Shown here in pieces: positions 33,760 through 42,177 of a DNA stretch of 64,000 nt. The translations under genes were made by a program, and so were the position numbers. The notes under the pieces are model-generated. The model searched no databases. It had not been told where the DNA came from and was given only the letters and a program-made list of their open reading frames with translations. This DNA is from JAHEAO01 sp041633555 (GTDB taxonomy: Bacteria > Pseudomonadota > Alphaproteobacteria > Rhodobacterales > Rhodobacteraceae). The stretch covers positions 4,225-68,224 of the forward strand of contig JBFKFZ010000014.1 of NCBI GenBank assembly GCA_041633555.1. Direction: 5' to 3'. Position 1 is the first letter of the stretch; every line of letters begins with the position of its first letter.

Positions 33760-34425
33760 ATGACTTTTTCGATCCTCGCCCTTGATCGGGAGACCGGCAG
33801 GATCGGTGGCGCGGCGGCGACCGGCAGCCTCTGCGTTGGCGGCTGGGTGCTGCGCGGCGATTCGCGGACGGGCATGTCGACCTCGCAGGGAACCGCGCCC
33901 TCGACACTCTGGGGCGAGGAGGTGCTGGAGGCGATGAAAGGCGGCCTTGGCGCGGCGGAAGCGGTGGCGGCGGTCACCGGCGCCGATGCGGGGCGGGGGC
34001 ACCGACAATTGGCGGCGCTCGACCTTGGCGGCGGTGTCGGGGTCTTTACCGGAGATCAGAGCATTCCGTTCGCCGGGTCGGTCAAAGGGGCGGGCGTGGT
34101 CGTTGCGGGCAACCTCCTGTCAGGCCGGGCGGTGCTCGACGCGGCCCTGAAGGCGTTTCAAGTGAGCAAGGCGCCGTTCCCCGAGCGGCTCTTGGCCGCG
34201 CTCGATGCCGGTCACGGGGCCGGCAGCGACAGCCGCGGGCTGCTGTCGGCGGCCTTGCTGGTGCTGGGCAATGACATGCCGCCCCTGACCCTGCGCGTCG
34301 ATCTGGCCAGGAAGCCCTTGAAACGGCTACGAAAGCTTTATCGCCGCGCCATGTCTGCGCCCTATGCGGACTGGCTTGACGTGGTGCCGACGCGGAATGA
34401 CCCCGAGCGCAGCCTGCCCGATTAG
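33760..34425 (+). CDS. DUF1028 (Ntn-hydrolase-like) protein
   Basis: 221 residues of the DUF1028 family: start MTFSILALDRETGRIGGAAATGS, then GVVVAGNLLSG near the middle. The family is thought to have an N-terminal-nucleophile hydrolase fold and is frequently found next to peptide transporters, as here, suggesting a role in processing or hydrolysing the imported compound. It is divergent from the binding-protein gene and shares its putative operators. The stop overlaps the stop of the convergent DsbA-like gene. Activity unproven. Confidence 0.88.
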   Translation: MTFSILALDRETGRIGGAAATGSLCVGGWVLRGDSRTGMSTSQGTAPSTLWGEEVLEAMKGGLGAAEAVAAVTGADAGRGHRQLAALDLGGGVGVFTGDQSIPFAGSVKGAGVVVAGNLLSGRAVLDAALKAFQVSKAPFPERLLAALDAGHGAGSDSRGLLSAALLVLGNDMPPLTLRVDLARKPLKRLRKLYRRAMSAPYADWLDVVPTRNDPERSLPD

Positions 34426-35168
34426 CCGCAGGGCCCCGGATCGGCGGATTCGAGCGCCACGAGCCGGGTCAGCGTGGCGTCATCGACGTCGCCGATGACC
34501 AGCGTCCGGCCGATGACCAGCCCCGGCGTTCCGGCCATCCCGAAAAGACCGGCCACCGCGCGCGAACGGTTCAGACGTTCGATCACCGCTGGACCCTGCA
34601 TGTCGGCAATGAGCCGCCCGGCATCGATGCCGGCGCTCTCGGCAAGCTCGGTGATATAGCCCTCGGTCGGCTGGAAGGCGGCGCGCATCATCCGGTCGTG
34701 GAAGGTATCGAATGCTCCCTGTTCGCGGGCGGCGATGGCGGCGCGGGCCGCCAGTTCCGAGGCCGGGCCAAGGCTCGCCAGGTCATGCCATGTCAGCGTG
34801 ACGCCGGAAAGATCGCGCAGCCGGGGCGAGAGGCGGCGGCAGATCGGGCACTGGTAATCGTAGAAATAGGCCACCGGCACGCGGCCTGGCGCAGCGCTGT
34901 CGAAAAGCGCCGCGCAAGCGTCGGCGGCAACGGCGGCGCGGGCCTGCCGCAGATCCTCGGACGCGGGCCCGTCAAGCCCGGCGAAGACCGCGCCGGCTAA
35001 TGAGACTGCGCCGCGGGGCAGGGTGCGAAAGCCGGGCGGCTCCTTGAGGTCGGAGAAATTCAGATCGGGGGCAGGCAGCAGCGCACCGGAAAGGTCGAAG
35101 CGCTGGGCAAGCGCCAGCACCCCGGCAATACCGGCCAGGACCAGAAGGTTGCGCCGCGCGCGGCTCAT
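34422..35168 (-). CDS. DsbA-family thiol oxidoreductase
   Basis: 248 residues. A basic start plus one hydrophobic segment (residues 8-22, LLVLAGIAGVLALAQ) acts as signal or anchor. The thioredoxin-fold domain has the active site YQCPIC (Cys107, Cys110) and the cis-proline loop GTPGLVIG (~215-222). It probably oxidises or reduces periplasmic disulfides. The ATG at 35168 overlaps the TGA of the ABC-2 permease gene upstream, so it is coupled to that exporter; the frame is open 17 codons further, but the overlap decides the start. CPIC is an uncommon dipeptide between the cysteines compared with CPHC of DsbA. Confidence 0.87.
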   Translation of the reverse strand: MSRARRNLLVLAGIAGVLALAQRFDLSGALLPAPDLNFSDLKEPPGFRTLPRGAVSLAGAVFAGLDGPASEDLRQARAAVAADACAALFDSAAPGRVPVAYFYDYQCPICRRLSPRLRDLSGVTLTWHDLASLGPASELAARAAIAAREQGAFDTFHDRMMRAAFQPTEGYITELAESAGIDAGRLIADMQGPAVIERLNRSRAVAGLFGMAGTPGLVIGRTLVIGDVDDATLTRLVALESADPGPCG

Positions 35169-35926
35169 TGCCGGATGCGCCAGCCGGTGCGGAAGATCAG
35201 CCAGATCACGATAAGGCAAAGCGAAAGAAACACCGTGATCGCGGCAATCGAGATGCCCACCGGCACATCTGCAACCCCGAAGAAGGACCAGCGGAACCCC
35301 GAGATCAGGTAGAGAACCGGGTTGAAATGCGTCACCGTCTGCCAGCCCGGCGGCAGCATCGAGACCGAGTAGAACGAGCCGCCGAGGAATACCAGCGGCG
35401 TGATGACCAGCAGCGGGATCAGCTGCAACTGCTCGAAATTACCCGCCCAGATGCCGATGATGAAGCCCAGCAGCGCAAAGGAAATGGCTGTCAGCAACAA
35501 AAAGGTGATCATCCAGATGGGATGCAGGATGTTGAGGTCGACGAACAAGGTCGAGGTGGCGAGGATGATCAGCGCGATCATGATCGCCTTGGTCGCTGCC
35601 GCGCCGACATAGCCGATGACGATCTCGATGAAGGAGATCGGCGCGGACAGGAGTTCATAGACCGTGCCGATGAATTTCGGGAAATAGATGCCGAAGGAGG
35701 CGTTCGTCACCGATTGCTGCAACAGCGTCAGCATGATCAGGCCGGGTACGATGAAGGCGCCGTAGGATATCCCCTCGACCGACTCGATGCGGCCGCCGAT
35801 TGCCGCGCCGAAGACCACGAAGTAAAGCACCGTCGACAAGACCGGCGAAACGATCGATTGGGCGATGGTGCGGAAGGTGCGTGCCATTTCAAAGACATAG
35901 ATCGCGCGGATCGCGTGCCAGTTCAT
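35165..35926 (-). CDS. ABC-2 type transporter permease
   Basis: 253-residue integral membrane protein with six predicted spans. It has the ABC-2 layout: cytoplasmic N-terminal helix, YGAFIVPGLIMLTLLQQS, and the conserved LGGSFYSVSMLPPGWQTVTHFNPVLYLISGFRW region in the C-terminal half. It pairs with the ATPase encoded immediately upstream (four-base overlap) to export a lipid, polysaccharide or drug. Substrate cannot be read. Confidence 0.9.
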   Translation of the reverse strand: MNWHAIRAIYVFEMARTFRTIAQSIVSPVLSTVLYFVVFGAAIGGRIESVEGISYGAFIVPGLIMLTLLQQSVTNASFGIYFPKFIGTVYELLSAPISFIEIVIGYVGAAATKAIMIALIILATSTLFVDLNILHPIWMITFLLLTAISFALLGFIIGIWAGNFEQLQLIPLLVITPLVFLGGSFYSVSMLPPGWQTVTHFNPVLYLISGFRWSFFGVADVPVGISIAAITVFLSLCLIVIWLIFRTGWRIRQ

Positions 35927-36852
35927 GACGCATCCTCCCTTACCAGGTCCAGGAACACCTGCTCTAGGCTGCTTTCCTCGGTTTCGAGATCCCTGACCGA
36001 CAGCCCGGCTTCGGACAGGTCAGAAAGCAGGTGCGCGATGCCGGTGCGGTCGGCCCGCGTGTCGTAGTCATAGGCCAGCGCATGGCCGTCCTTCTCCAGC
36101 ACCAGCCGGTAGTTGGCCAGCCCTTTCGGGATCGCCCTTACCGGCGCCTGCAGGTCGATCATCAGCCGCTTCTTGCCAAGCTGCTTCATCAGCTTGTCCT
36201 TGTCCTCGACCAGCAAGAGCTTGCCCTTGTTGATCACCCCGATCCGGTCGGCCATCTCCTCGGCTTCTTCGATGTAATGCGTCGTCAGGATGATGGTGAC
36301 GCCATCGTCGCGCAGGCGGCGCACCAGTTCCCACATGTCCTTGCGCAGGTTGACGTCGACCCCGGCAGTCGGTTCGTCGAGAAAGAGCACCCGCGGCTCG
36401 TGGGAAAGCGCCTTGGCGATCAGCACGCGGCGCTTCATGCCGCCCGAAAGCTCGCGGTTGCGGTTGTCCTTCTTGTCCCAGAGCGACAGGGCGCGCAGGA
36501 CGTGCTCGATATGCGCCTCGTCCGGGGCCCTGCCGAACAGCCCGCGCGAAAAGCGGGTGGTGGCGATGACCTTCTCGAAGGGTTCGATGGTGATTTCCTG
36601 CGGCACCAGCCCGATCAACGACCGCGCGGCGCGGAATTCGGACTGGATGTCGTGGCCGCCCACCGTCACGCTGCCCGCGCTTGGCTGGACGAGCCCGCAA
36701 ATCGCCGAGATCAGCGTCGTCTTGCCGGCCCCGTTGGGACCCAGAAGGGCAAGGATCTCGCCCTCTTCGATATCGAGGCTGACATCGTGGAGCGCGGTGA
36801 ACCCGTTGCCATAGGTCTTGCTCAGGTTGCTGACGGAGATGATCGGCGGCAT
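35923..36852 (-). CDS. ABC-2 type transporter ATP-binding protein
   Basis: 309 residues: Walker A GPNGAGKTT (38-46), signature LSGGMKRRVLIAKAL, Walker B VLFLDEPTAGVD and switch TTHYIEEAE, followed by a ~90-residue C-terminal extension usual for the DrrA/NodI-type exporters. The ATG at 36852 is preferred because AAGGA lies 8 bases before it, while it abuts the in-frame ATG at 36861. Cotranscribed with the permease and DsbA-like genes. Confidence 0.92.
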   Translation of the reverse strand: MPPIISVSNLSKTYGNGFTALHDVSLDIEEGEILALLGPNGAGKTTLISAICGLVQPSAGSVTVGGHDIQSEFRAARSLIGLVPQEITIEPFEKVIATTRFSRGLFGRAPDEAHIEHVLRALSLWDKKDNRNRELSGGMKRRVLIAKALSHEPRVLFLDEPTAGVDVNLRKDMWELVRRLRDDGVTIILTTHYIEEAEEMADRIGVINKGKLLLVEDKDKLMKQLGKKRLMIDLQAPVRAIPKGLANYRLVLEKDGHALAYDYDTRADRTGIAHLLSDLSEAGLSVRDLETEESSLEQVFLDLVREDAS

Positions 36853-36986
36853 TGCATGCATCCTTGCTGTTCGCCGCAACGATCTAGCCCGGCAGACCGG
36901 ACTCCGCCAGTCTCAGGCACCGCACATCTACTGTTCGGATATGCCCGCGGCGGGCAGAGCGGCGCGATCCTCACGCCGTCGCAGGG

Positions 36987-37541
36987 TCAGCGGCGGCGGT
37001 CGCGGCGGCTTGACATCGGCTGGAAGGCGACGCCGACATGCGCCTCGCAATAGGGCTTGCCGGGCTGCACCGACAGGCCGCAGAACCAGAAATCATCCGT
37101 TGCGGGGTCGCCGACCGGCCATTTGCAGGTCCGCTCGGTCAGTTCCATCAGGCTGATCTTCTTCGATTTCTTCTCGACCTCGCGGACGCTCGCCAGCGCT
37201 TCGGGGCTGATCTCGTTGGCCGAAGGCTGCGGCGGCAGCGGCTGGCCGGCCGGAATGATCTGGCGGCGCAGCGGGACGACCGGCTTTTCGGCAGGTTCAG
37301 CGGCCTCGGATTCCGGCTTCGCATCGGTCTTTGCCTGTGCGGCGGGCTTGGCGGCGGCCTTTTCCTTGGCGGCCGGTTTGGCCGGTGCGCCGCCGGTGCG
37401 GTTCGACAGGCCGAGCCGGTGCACCTTGCCGATCACCGCGTTCCGCGTCACTCCGCCCAGCTCCTTCGCGATCTGGCTGGCGCTCTGGCCTTCGTTCCAC
37501 ATCTTCTTCAGGGTCTCTACGCGTTCATCGGTCCAGGACAT
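36987..37541 (-). CDS. gcrA: GcrA cell cycle regulator
   Basis: Sigma70-associated activator that recognises CcrM-methylated GANTC promoters in alphaproteobacteria. 184 residues begin MSWTDERVETLKKMWNEGQSASQIAKELGGVTRNAVIGKVHRLGL, the family-defining helix-turn-helix (given here as key parts WTDER, SQIA, TRNAVIGK). A low-complexity Ala/Lys/Pro linker (about 52-90) leads to a C-terminal sigma-interaction domain with CKWPVGDP, FCG and YCEAH motifs (Cys and His that may bind metal). Length is within the family range. Monocistronic. Confidence 0.95.
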   Translation of the reverse strand: MSWTDERVETLKKMWNEGQSASQIAKELGGVTRNAVIGKVHRLGLSNRTGGAPAKPAAKEKAAAKPAAQAKTDAKPESEAAEPAEKPVVPLRRQIIPAGQPLPPQPSANEISPEALASVREVEKKSKKISLMELTERTCKWPVGDPATDDFWFCGLSVQPGKPYCEAHVGVAFQPMSSRRDRRR

Positions 37542-37675
37542 CGGATTACCTCAACTGAAAACGGCCAAGGGGCGGTCTGCCCTGGCCGTCAGGAATTTCT
37601 GGTCAGCGCCTATTCTAATCCCGGCAGCGGTCGGGATACAAGCACCCGCAAATCGCAGGACGCAGGGGCATCGGC

Positions 37676-38479
37676 ATGAATGACACATCGGCTATGGGGG
37701 TGCGGCGCTTCGGGCGCGTCAACTGGCTGGGGCTCTACACCCTGTCAGCGCGCGAGACCAGGCGTTTTCTGGCGGTCTGGACGCAGACATTGCTGGCGCC
37801 GCTGGTCACCTCGGCGCTTTTCCTCGCGATCTTCACGCTGGCGATAGGTCCATCGCGGGGCGAAGTGATGGGCGTGCCCTTCATGCAATTCCTGGCCCCC
37901 GGTATCCTGATGATGACGGTGATCCAGAACGCCTTCGCCAATTGTTCCTCGTCGCTCATGGCCTCGAAGGTGCAGGGCAATATCGTCGACACGCTGATGC
38001 CCCCCTTGTCGCCCTTGGAACTGGTGCTGGGATATATCTCGGCCACGGTGCTGAGGGCGACCCTCGTTGCGATGTCGATCTGGCTGGTGATGGCGCTCTT
38101 CATCGGGGCGGGGCTGGCCCATCCCGTATGGGCGCTGGTCTTCGTCGTGCTGGGCGCGATGTTTCTGGGCGGGCTTGGCCTGATCGCGGCGATCTATGCC
38201 ACGAAATACGACCAGATGGCCGCGATCACCAATTTCATCATCACGCCGCTGTCGTTCCTGTCGGGCACGTTCTACTCGACCGCCAGCCTGCCGCCGGCAG
38301 TGGCCACGCTGACCCACTGGAATCCGGTCTTCTACCTGATCGACGGGGTGCGCTACGGCATGATTGGCGCCTCCGACAGCAGCCCGTGGCTGGGGCTTTG
38401 CGTCGTCTCGGCGGTGACGGCGGCGGTGCTGTGGCTTTGCTGGTACTGGTTCCGGCAGGGCTACCGGCTTAAGGCCTAA
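37676..38479 (+). CDS. Second ABC-2 type transporter permease
   Basis: 267 residues with six spans and the ABC-2 C-terminal motif LSGTFYSTASLPPAVATLTHWNPVFYLIDGVRYG. It has no ATPase of its own in this window. The nearest, at 35923, lies across gcrA on the other strand and has its own permease partner, so this one may share that ATPase or pair with one elsewhere. The start at 37676 (MNDTSAMGVRR) has a weak ribosome site. Confidence 0.88.
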   Translation: MNDTSAMGVRRFGRVNWLGLYTLSARETRRFLAVWTQTLLAPLVTSALFLAIFTLAIGPSRGEVMGVPFMQFLAPGILMMTVIQNAFANCSSSLMASKVQGNIVDTLMPPLSPLELVLGYISATVLRATLVAMSIWLVMALFIGAGLAHPVWALVFVVLGAMFLGGLGLIAAIYATKYDQMAAITNFIITPLSFLSGTFYSTASLPPAVATLTHWNPVFYLIDGVRYGMIGASDSSPWLGLCVVSAVTAAVLWLCWYWFRQGYRLKA

Positions 38480-38484
38480 GGAAG

Positions 38485-38509
38485 GCCCGCGCCCCTGGCG
38501 GGCGCGGGC
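38485..38509. terminator. Convergent hairpin between ABC-2 permease and BCCT genes
   Basis: GC-rich stem GCCCGCGCC(C)/(G)GGCGCGGGC with a five-base loop in the 40-base space between two converging stops. No clear U-run on either side, but its symmetry and place suit a bidirectional transcription stop. Confidence 0.55.
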
Positions 38510-38519
38510 GCATTCCGGA

Positions 38520-40145
38520 TCAGGCGTTCTTCTGGCTGTCCATCAGCCCCATCACGAGACTGACGCACATCGCCAGAAGCACGATGGTGAACGGGAACCC
38601 GGTCGAGACTGCCATCGCCTGCAGCGCCGACAGGGCCGCCGAGCCGCCCACCAGCAGCAGCGTCGCGGCCACGACGCCCTCGAACGTGCACCAGAAGACC
38701 CGCTGCGAAACCGGCGCATCGGTCTTGCCGCCCGCCGTGATCGTGTCGATCACCAGCGAGCCGCTGTCCGACGAGGTCACGAAGAAGACGAGCACCAGCA
38801 CGATCCCGATGAACGACGTGATCGCGGCAAGCGGCAAGGGCTTCAGCATCTCGAAAAGCTTCAGTTCCAGCGGGGCCGCCGCCACCGCCGCCTCGGCATC
38901 GGCCGAGACCTGGCTGATCGCGGTGCCGCCGAAGGCACCCATCCACAAGACGCAGACCAGCGTCGGGATCAGGATCACGCAAAATAGGAACTCGCGCACC
39001 GTGCGGCCCCGGCTGACGCGGGCGATGAACATGCCGACGAAGGGCGACCAGGAAATCCACCAGGCCCAGTAGAAGGCGGTCCAGCCCTGGCTGAAGTTGG
39101 TATCCTCGCGCCCGAACGGGTTCGACAGCGGGATCAGTTCTTTGACGTAGGCCACGCCGCCCGTGCCGATCGTCGACAGGATCTCTCCCGTCGGGCCGAC
39201 AATGATCACGAAAAGCAGCAGCAGTGCCGCCATCGCGATATTGATCTCGGAGAGCACCTTGACGCCGCCATCGAGGCCGCGCAGCACCGAGATCGTGGCG
39301 AGCGCCGTGATCGCGCCGATCAGAATGACCTTGGCCGCGGGCCCCGTGCCCCAACCGAAGAGATAGTTGAGCCCGGCCAGCGCCTGCTCGGTGCCAAACC
39401 CGAGCGAGGTGGCAAGACCAAAGAGCGTGGCGAAGACCGCCAGCGTGTCGATGATGTGACCCCACCAGCCCCAGACCCGCTCGCCGAGGATCGGGTAGAA
39501 GGCCGAGCGCAGCGTCAGCGGCAGGCCGCGGTTGAAGGTGAAGAAGGCCAGCGACAGCGCCACGATGGCGTAGATTGCCCAAGGATGCAGCGCCCAGTGA
39601 AAGATCGTCGCGGCCATCGCCAGATCGCGGGCCGCCGCGGCATCCCCGGCCGCAGCACCCAAGGGCGCCCAGTCGGTGCGCGCGCCCCCGTCGGCGGCGG
39701 TCCCGCCAAGCGAGGAGGCGTAATGCGACATCGGCTCAGAGACGCCGAAGAACATCAGCCCGATGCCCATGCCGGCGGCAAAGAGCATCGCGAACCAGCC
39801 AAGATAGCTGTAATCGGGCACCGCATCGTCGCCGCCAAGCCGGATCTTGCCCAAGGGCGTGATCATCAGCGCGATGCAGAGCAGCACGAAGATGTTCGCA
39901 GCGCCCAGGAAGAACCAGTCGAAGCTGGAGGTCAGCATGTTGCGAAGATCACCGAAAAACTGCCCCGCAGCCTCCTGGAACATCAGCGTGATCAGAACGA
40001 AGGCGACGATCGAAATCCCCGATATCGGGAAAACGGGGTTGTGGATGTCGAGGCCGAAAGGCTGGATGTTCTGCTCGCCGATATCGAAGTCGGTTTCGAT
40101 CGGATGCGGAATCTCCTCTTCCGGCGGGATGCTGGTATCTGCCAT
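38520..40145 (-). CDS. BCCT family betaine/carnitine/choline transporter
   Basis: 541 residues with 12 predicted membrane spans. It has the BCCT signature region (GWAMFFAAGMG-like: LGWFAMLFAAGMGIGLMFFGV, in parts; and the tryptophan-rich FYWAWWISWSPFVGMFIARVSRGRTVREF near residues 340-365). These tryptophans form the quaternary-ammonium box. It imports glycine betaine or a related compound, coupled to sodium or protons. An N-terminal hydrophilic segment of ~35 acidic residues may sense osmotic state. Monocistronic; exact substrate not readable. Confidence 0.93.
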   Translation of the reverse strand: MADTSIPPEEEIPHPIETDFDIGEQNIQPFGLDIHNPVFPISGISIVAFVLITLMFQEAAGQFFGDLRNMLTSSFDWFFLGAANIFVLLCIALMITPLGKIRLGGDDAVPDYSYLGWFAMLFAAGMGIGLMFFGVSEPMSHYASSLGGTAADGGARTDWAPLGAAAGDAAAARDLAMAATIFHWALHPWAIYAIVALSLAFFTFNRGLPLTLRSAFYPILGERVWGWWGHIIDTLAVFATLFGLATSLGFGTEQALAGLNYLFGWGTGPAAKVILIGAITALATISVLRGLDGGVKVLSEINIAMAALLLLFVIIVGPTGEILSTIGTGGVAYVKELIPLSNPFGREDTNFSQGWTAFYWAWWISWSPFVGMFIARVSRGRTVREFLFCVILIPTLVCVLWMGAFGGTAISQVSADAEAAVAAAPLELKLFEMLKPLPLAAITSFIGIVLVLVFFVTSSDSGSLVIDTITAGGKTDAPVSQRVFWCTFEGVVAATLLLVGGSAALSALQAMAVSTGFPFTIVLLAMCVSLVMGLMDSQKNA

Positions 40146-40406
40146 GTCGCGCGTCTCTCCCTGGTTGGCGGGGGCCGCAGTGACGGACCCCCGTCGGTTC
40201 CGATGCCTCTATACCAGAGTTGAGCCAAAAAGCAGAGGTCGGACCGGCCATGACGCCGCTTCGGGGCCGGTTTGCGACCTTTTCGGCCGCCAGATCAACC
40301 GGCTGCGACAGGCCGCGCTGTGCAGCGCCGCTGACGGAAGGCCAATGGATGTGTATCCTGAACAAGCCGTTCCGTCGCGGTGAGGGCGGTCGCAGGGAGA
40401 GAGACG

Positions 40407-40778
40407 ATGACAGAGTATACGGGCGGGTGCCTCTGCGGCGCCACGAGATACCGGGTTTCCGAGGCGCCGCGTTTCGCGATCAAGTGCTTCTGTACCGATT
40501 GCCAGCGGGCCACGGGCGGCGGTCACGCGCCGCAATTCGCCGTCGGCAAGGAGGCCGTCACGCTTTCGGGGCCCCTGAAGCACTATGCGGCGAATTCCGA
40601 TGCCGGCAGCGATCTCGATTTCGGATTCTGCGGCAATTGCGGCTCGTCGATCACAAAGTCGACGACCCGGGCCGAGGGGCTGCTCTTCCTCTATGCCGGG
40701 TCGCTCGACGATCCCTCGGTCATGCCGGCGCCGAAACCGGTCTACGAAGCCTCCCGGCGGAACTGGGATACCGCCTGA
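40407..40778 (+). CDS. GFA family (glutathione-dependent formaldehyde-activating fold) protein
   Basis: 123 residues with the zinc-binding cysteine pattern of the Gfa/CENP-V fold: GGCLCGATRY (first Cys pair), CFCTDCQR, and FCGNCGS. The fold binds two zinc ions. Most members are not true formaldehyde-activating enzymes and their substrates are unknown. The ATG at 40407 (MTEYTGGCLCG) is favoured, with GGGAGAG upstream; the frame is open nine codons further. Confidence 0.88.
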   Translation: MTEYTGGCLCGATRYRVSEAPRFAIKCFCTDCQRATGGGHAPQFAVGKEAVTLSGPLKHYAANSDAGSDLDFGFCGNCGSSITKSTTRAEGLLFLYAGSLDDPSVMPAPKPVYEASRRNWDTA

Positions 40779-40897
40779 TGCGCCGCGGCAGGGCCGGGGC
40801 AGGGCGGCCCGCGCCGCTGCGCGGCAGTCGCTATTGCATTGACTAGCCTGCGCGGCTTTGGCACCTGTTGGGTTTCCGATCTGAAGGACCAATCGAG

Positions 40898-42079
40898 ATG
40901 ATCACACCTGTCCTGCCGACCTACAACCGTGCGCCCATGTCCTTCGTAAAGGGCGAGGGGTCCTGGCTGATCGAGGCGGACGGGCGACGGTTCCTGGATC
41001 TCGGCGCGGGCATCGCGGTCTGCGCGCTCGGCCATGCCCATCCGGCGCTGGTGAAGGCGATCACCGACCAGGCGGGGGCGCTCTGGCACACGTCGAACCT
41101 CTACCACATCCCGCAGCAAGAGGCGCTGGCCGACAAGCTCGTGGCCGAGACCTTCGCCGACACCGTCTTCTTCACCAATTCCGGCACCGAGGCCTGCGAG
41201 CTTGCCGTCAAGATGACGCGGCGGCACTGGTACGACGAGGGCCAACCCGAGCGGGTCGAGATCATCACCTTCGAGGGCTCGTTCCACGGCCGCTCCTCCG
41301 CCGCGATCGCGGCGGCGGGGTCGGAGAAGATGACCAAGGGCTTCGGCCCGCTGCTGCCGGGTTTCGTCAACCTCAAGTTCGGCGACCACGAGGCCCTGCG
41401 CGCCGCTGTCAGCGACAAGACCGCCGCCATACTGGTCGAGCCGGTTCAGGGCGAGGGCGGCATCCGCCCGTTGCCGGATCAGTGCATGAAGGGCCTGCGC
41501 GATCTCTGCGACGAGACCGGCGCGCTGCTGATCTTCGACGAGGTACAATGCGGCATGGGCCGGACCGGCAAGCTCTTCGCGCATGAATGGTCCGGGATCA
41601 GCCCCGACATCATGATGGTCGCCAAGGGCATCGGCGGCGGCTTTCCACTGGGCGCGGTGCTGGCCACCGAAGCCGCCGCGGACTGCATGGTCGTGGGCAC
41701 CCACGGCTCGACCTATGGCGGCAACCCGCTGGGCTGCGCGGTCGGTCTGGCGGTGATGAACGTCATAACCGCGCCCGGCTTTCTCGACGAGGTGAACCGC
41801 AAGGCGGGGACCTTCCGGCAGAAACTCGAAGGGCTGGTCGCGGCGCATCCGGACGTCTTCGAAACCGTGCGCGGCACCGGGCTGATGTTGGGGCTGAAAT
41901 GCAAGCTGACCAACGCCGATCTGGTCAAGGCGGGCTACGGCGAAGAACTGTTGACAGTGCCCGCCGCCGACAACGTGATACGCCTGCTGCCACCGCTGAC
42001 GATCAGCGAGGACGAGATCGCCGAGGCCGTCGCCCGGCTCGATCGCGCCGCGGCCAGCCTCACGGCAAAGGCCGCCTGA
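40898..42079 (+). CDS. argD: Acetylornithine aminotransferase
   Basis: PLP enzyme of arginine synthesis (and often succinyldiaminopimelate transamination for lysine). 393 residues with the ArgD layout: YNRAPMSFVKGEGSWL start, TNSGTEACELAVKM, FHGRSSAAIAA, LIFDEVQCGMGRTG and the lysine in MMVAKGIGGGFPLGA. The ATG at 40898 follows AAGGACC; ten more codons are open upstream. It lies 98 bases before argF, in line with an argD-argF pair common in alphaproteobacteria. Confidence 0.95.
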   Translation: MITPVLPTYNRAPMSFVKGEGSWLIEADGRRFLDLGAGIAVCALGHAHPALVKAITDQAGALWHTSNLYHIPQQEALADKLVAETFADTVFFTNSGTEACELAVKMTRRHWYDEGQPERVEIITFEGSFHGRSSAAIAAAGSEKMTKGFGPLLPGFVNLKFGDHEALRAAVSDKTAAILVEPVQGEGGIRPLPDQCMKGLRDLCDETGALLIFDEVQCGMGRTGKLFAHEWSGISPDIMMVAKGIGGGFPLGAVLATEAAADCMVVGTHGSTYGGNPLGCAVGLAVMNVITAPGFLDEVNRKAGTFRQKLEGLVAAHPDVFETVRGTGLMLGLKCKLTNADLVKAGYGEELLTVPAADNVIRLLPPLTISEDEIAEAVARLDRAAASLTAKAA

Positions 42080-42085
42080 CCTTCT

Positions 42086-42150
42086 TCCTTTCGCAAATAT
42101 CCTCGGGGTGAATTGACCCCGCCGGGCGGGGCCAAGAGGGGCCGAAAGCC
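42086..42150. repeat. Intergenic repeat-like element with GC hairpin
   Basis: In the argD-argF space: TTTCGCAAATATCCTCGGGGTGAAT followed by a short inverted repeat CCCCGCC/GGCGGGG (42117-42131) and GGCCAAGAGGGGCC. I have seen very similar intergenic elements in Rhodobacteraceae, so it is probably a dispersed repeat that may also act on mRNA between the two genes. Memory-based; no count could be made. (The first motif is written here as TTTCGCAAATATCC plus TCGGGG.). Confidence 0.45.
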
Positions 42151-42177
42151 CTTCACTCTTTCCACGAAAGCAGAACC

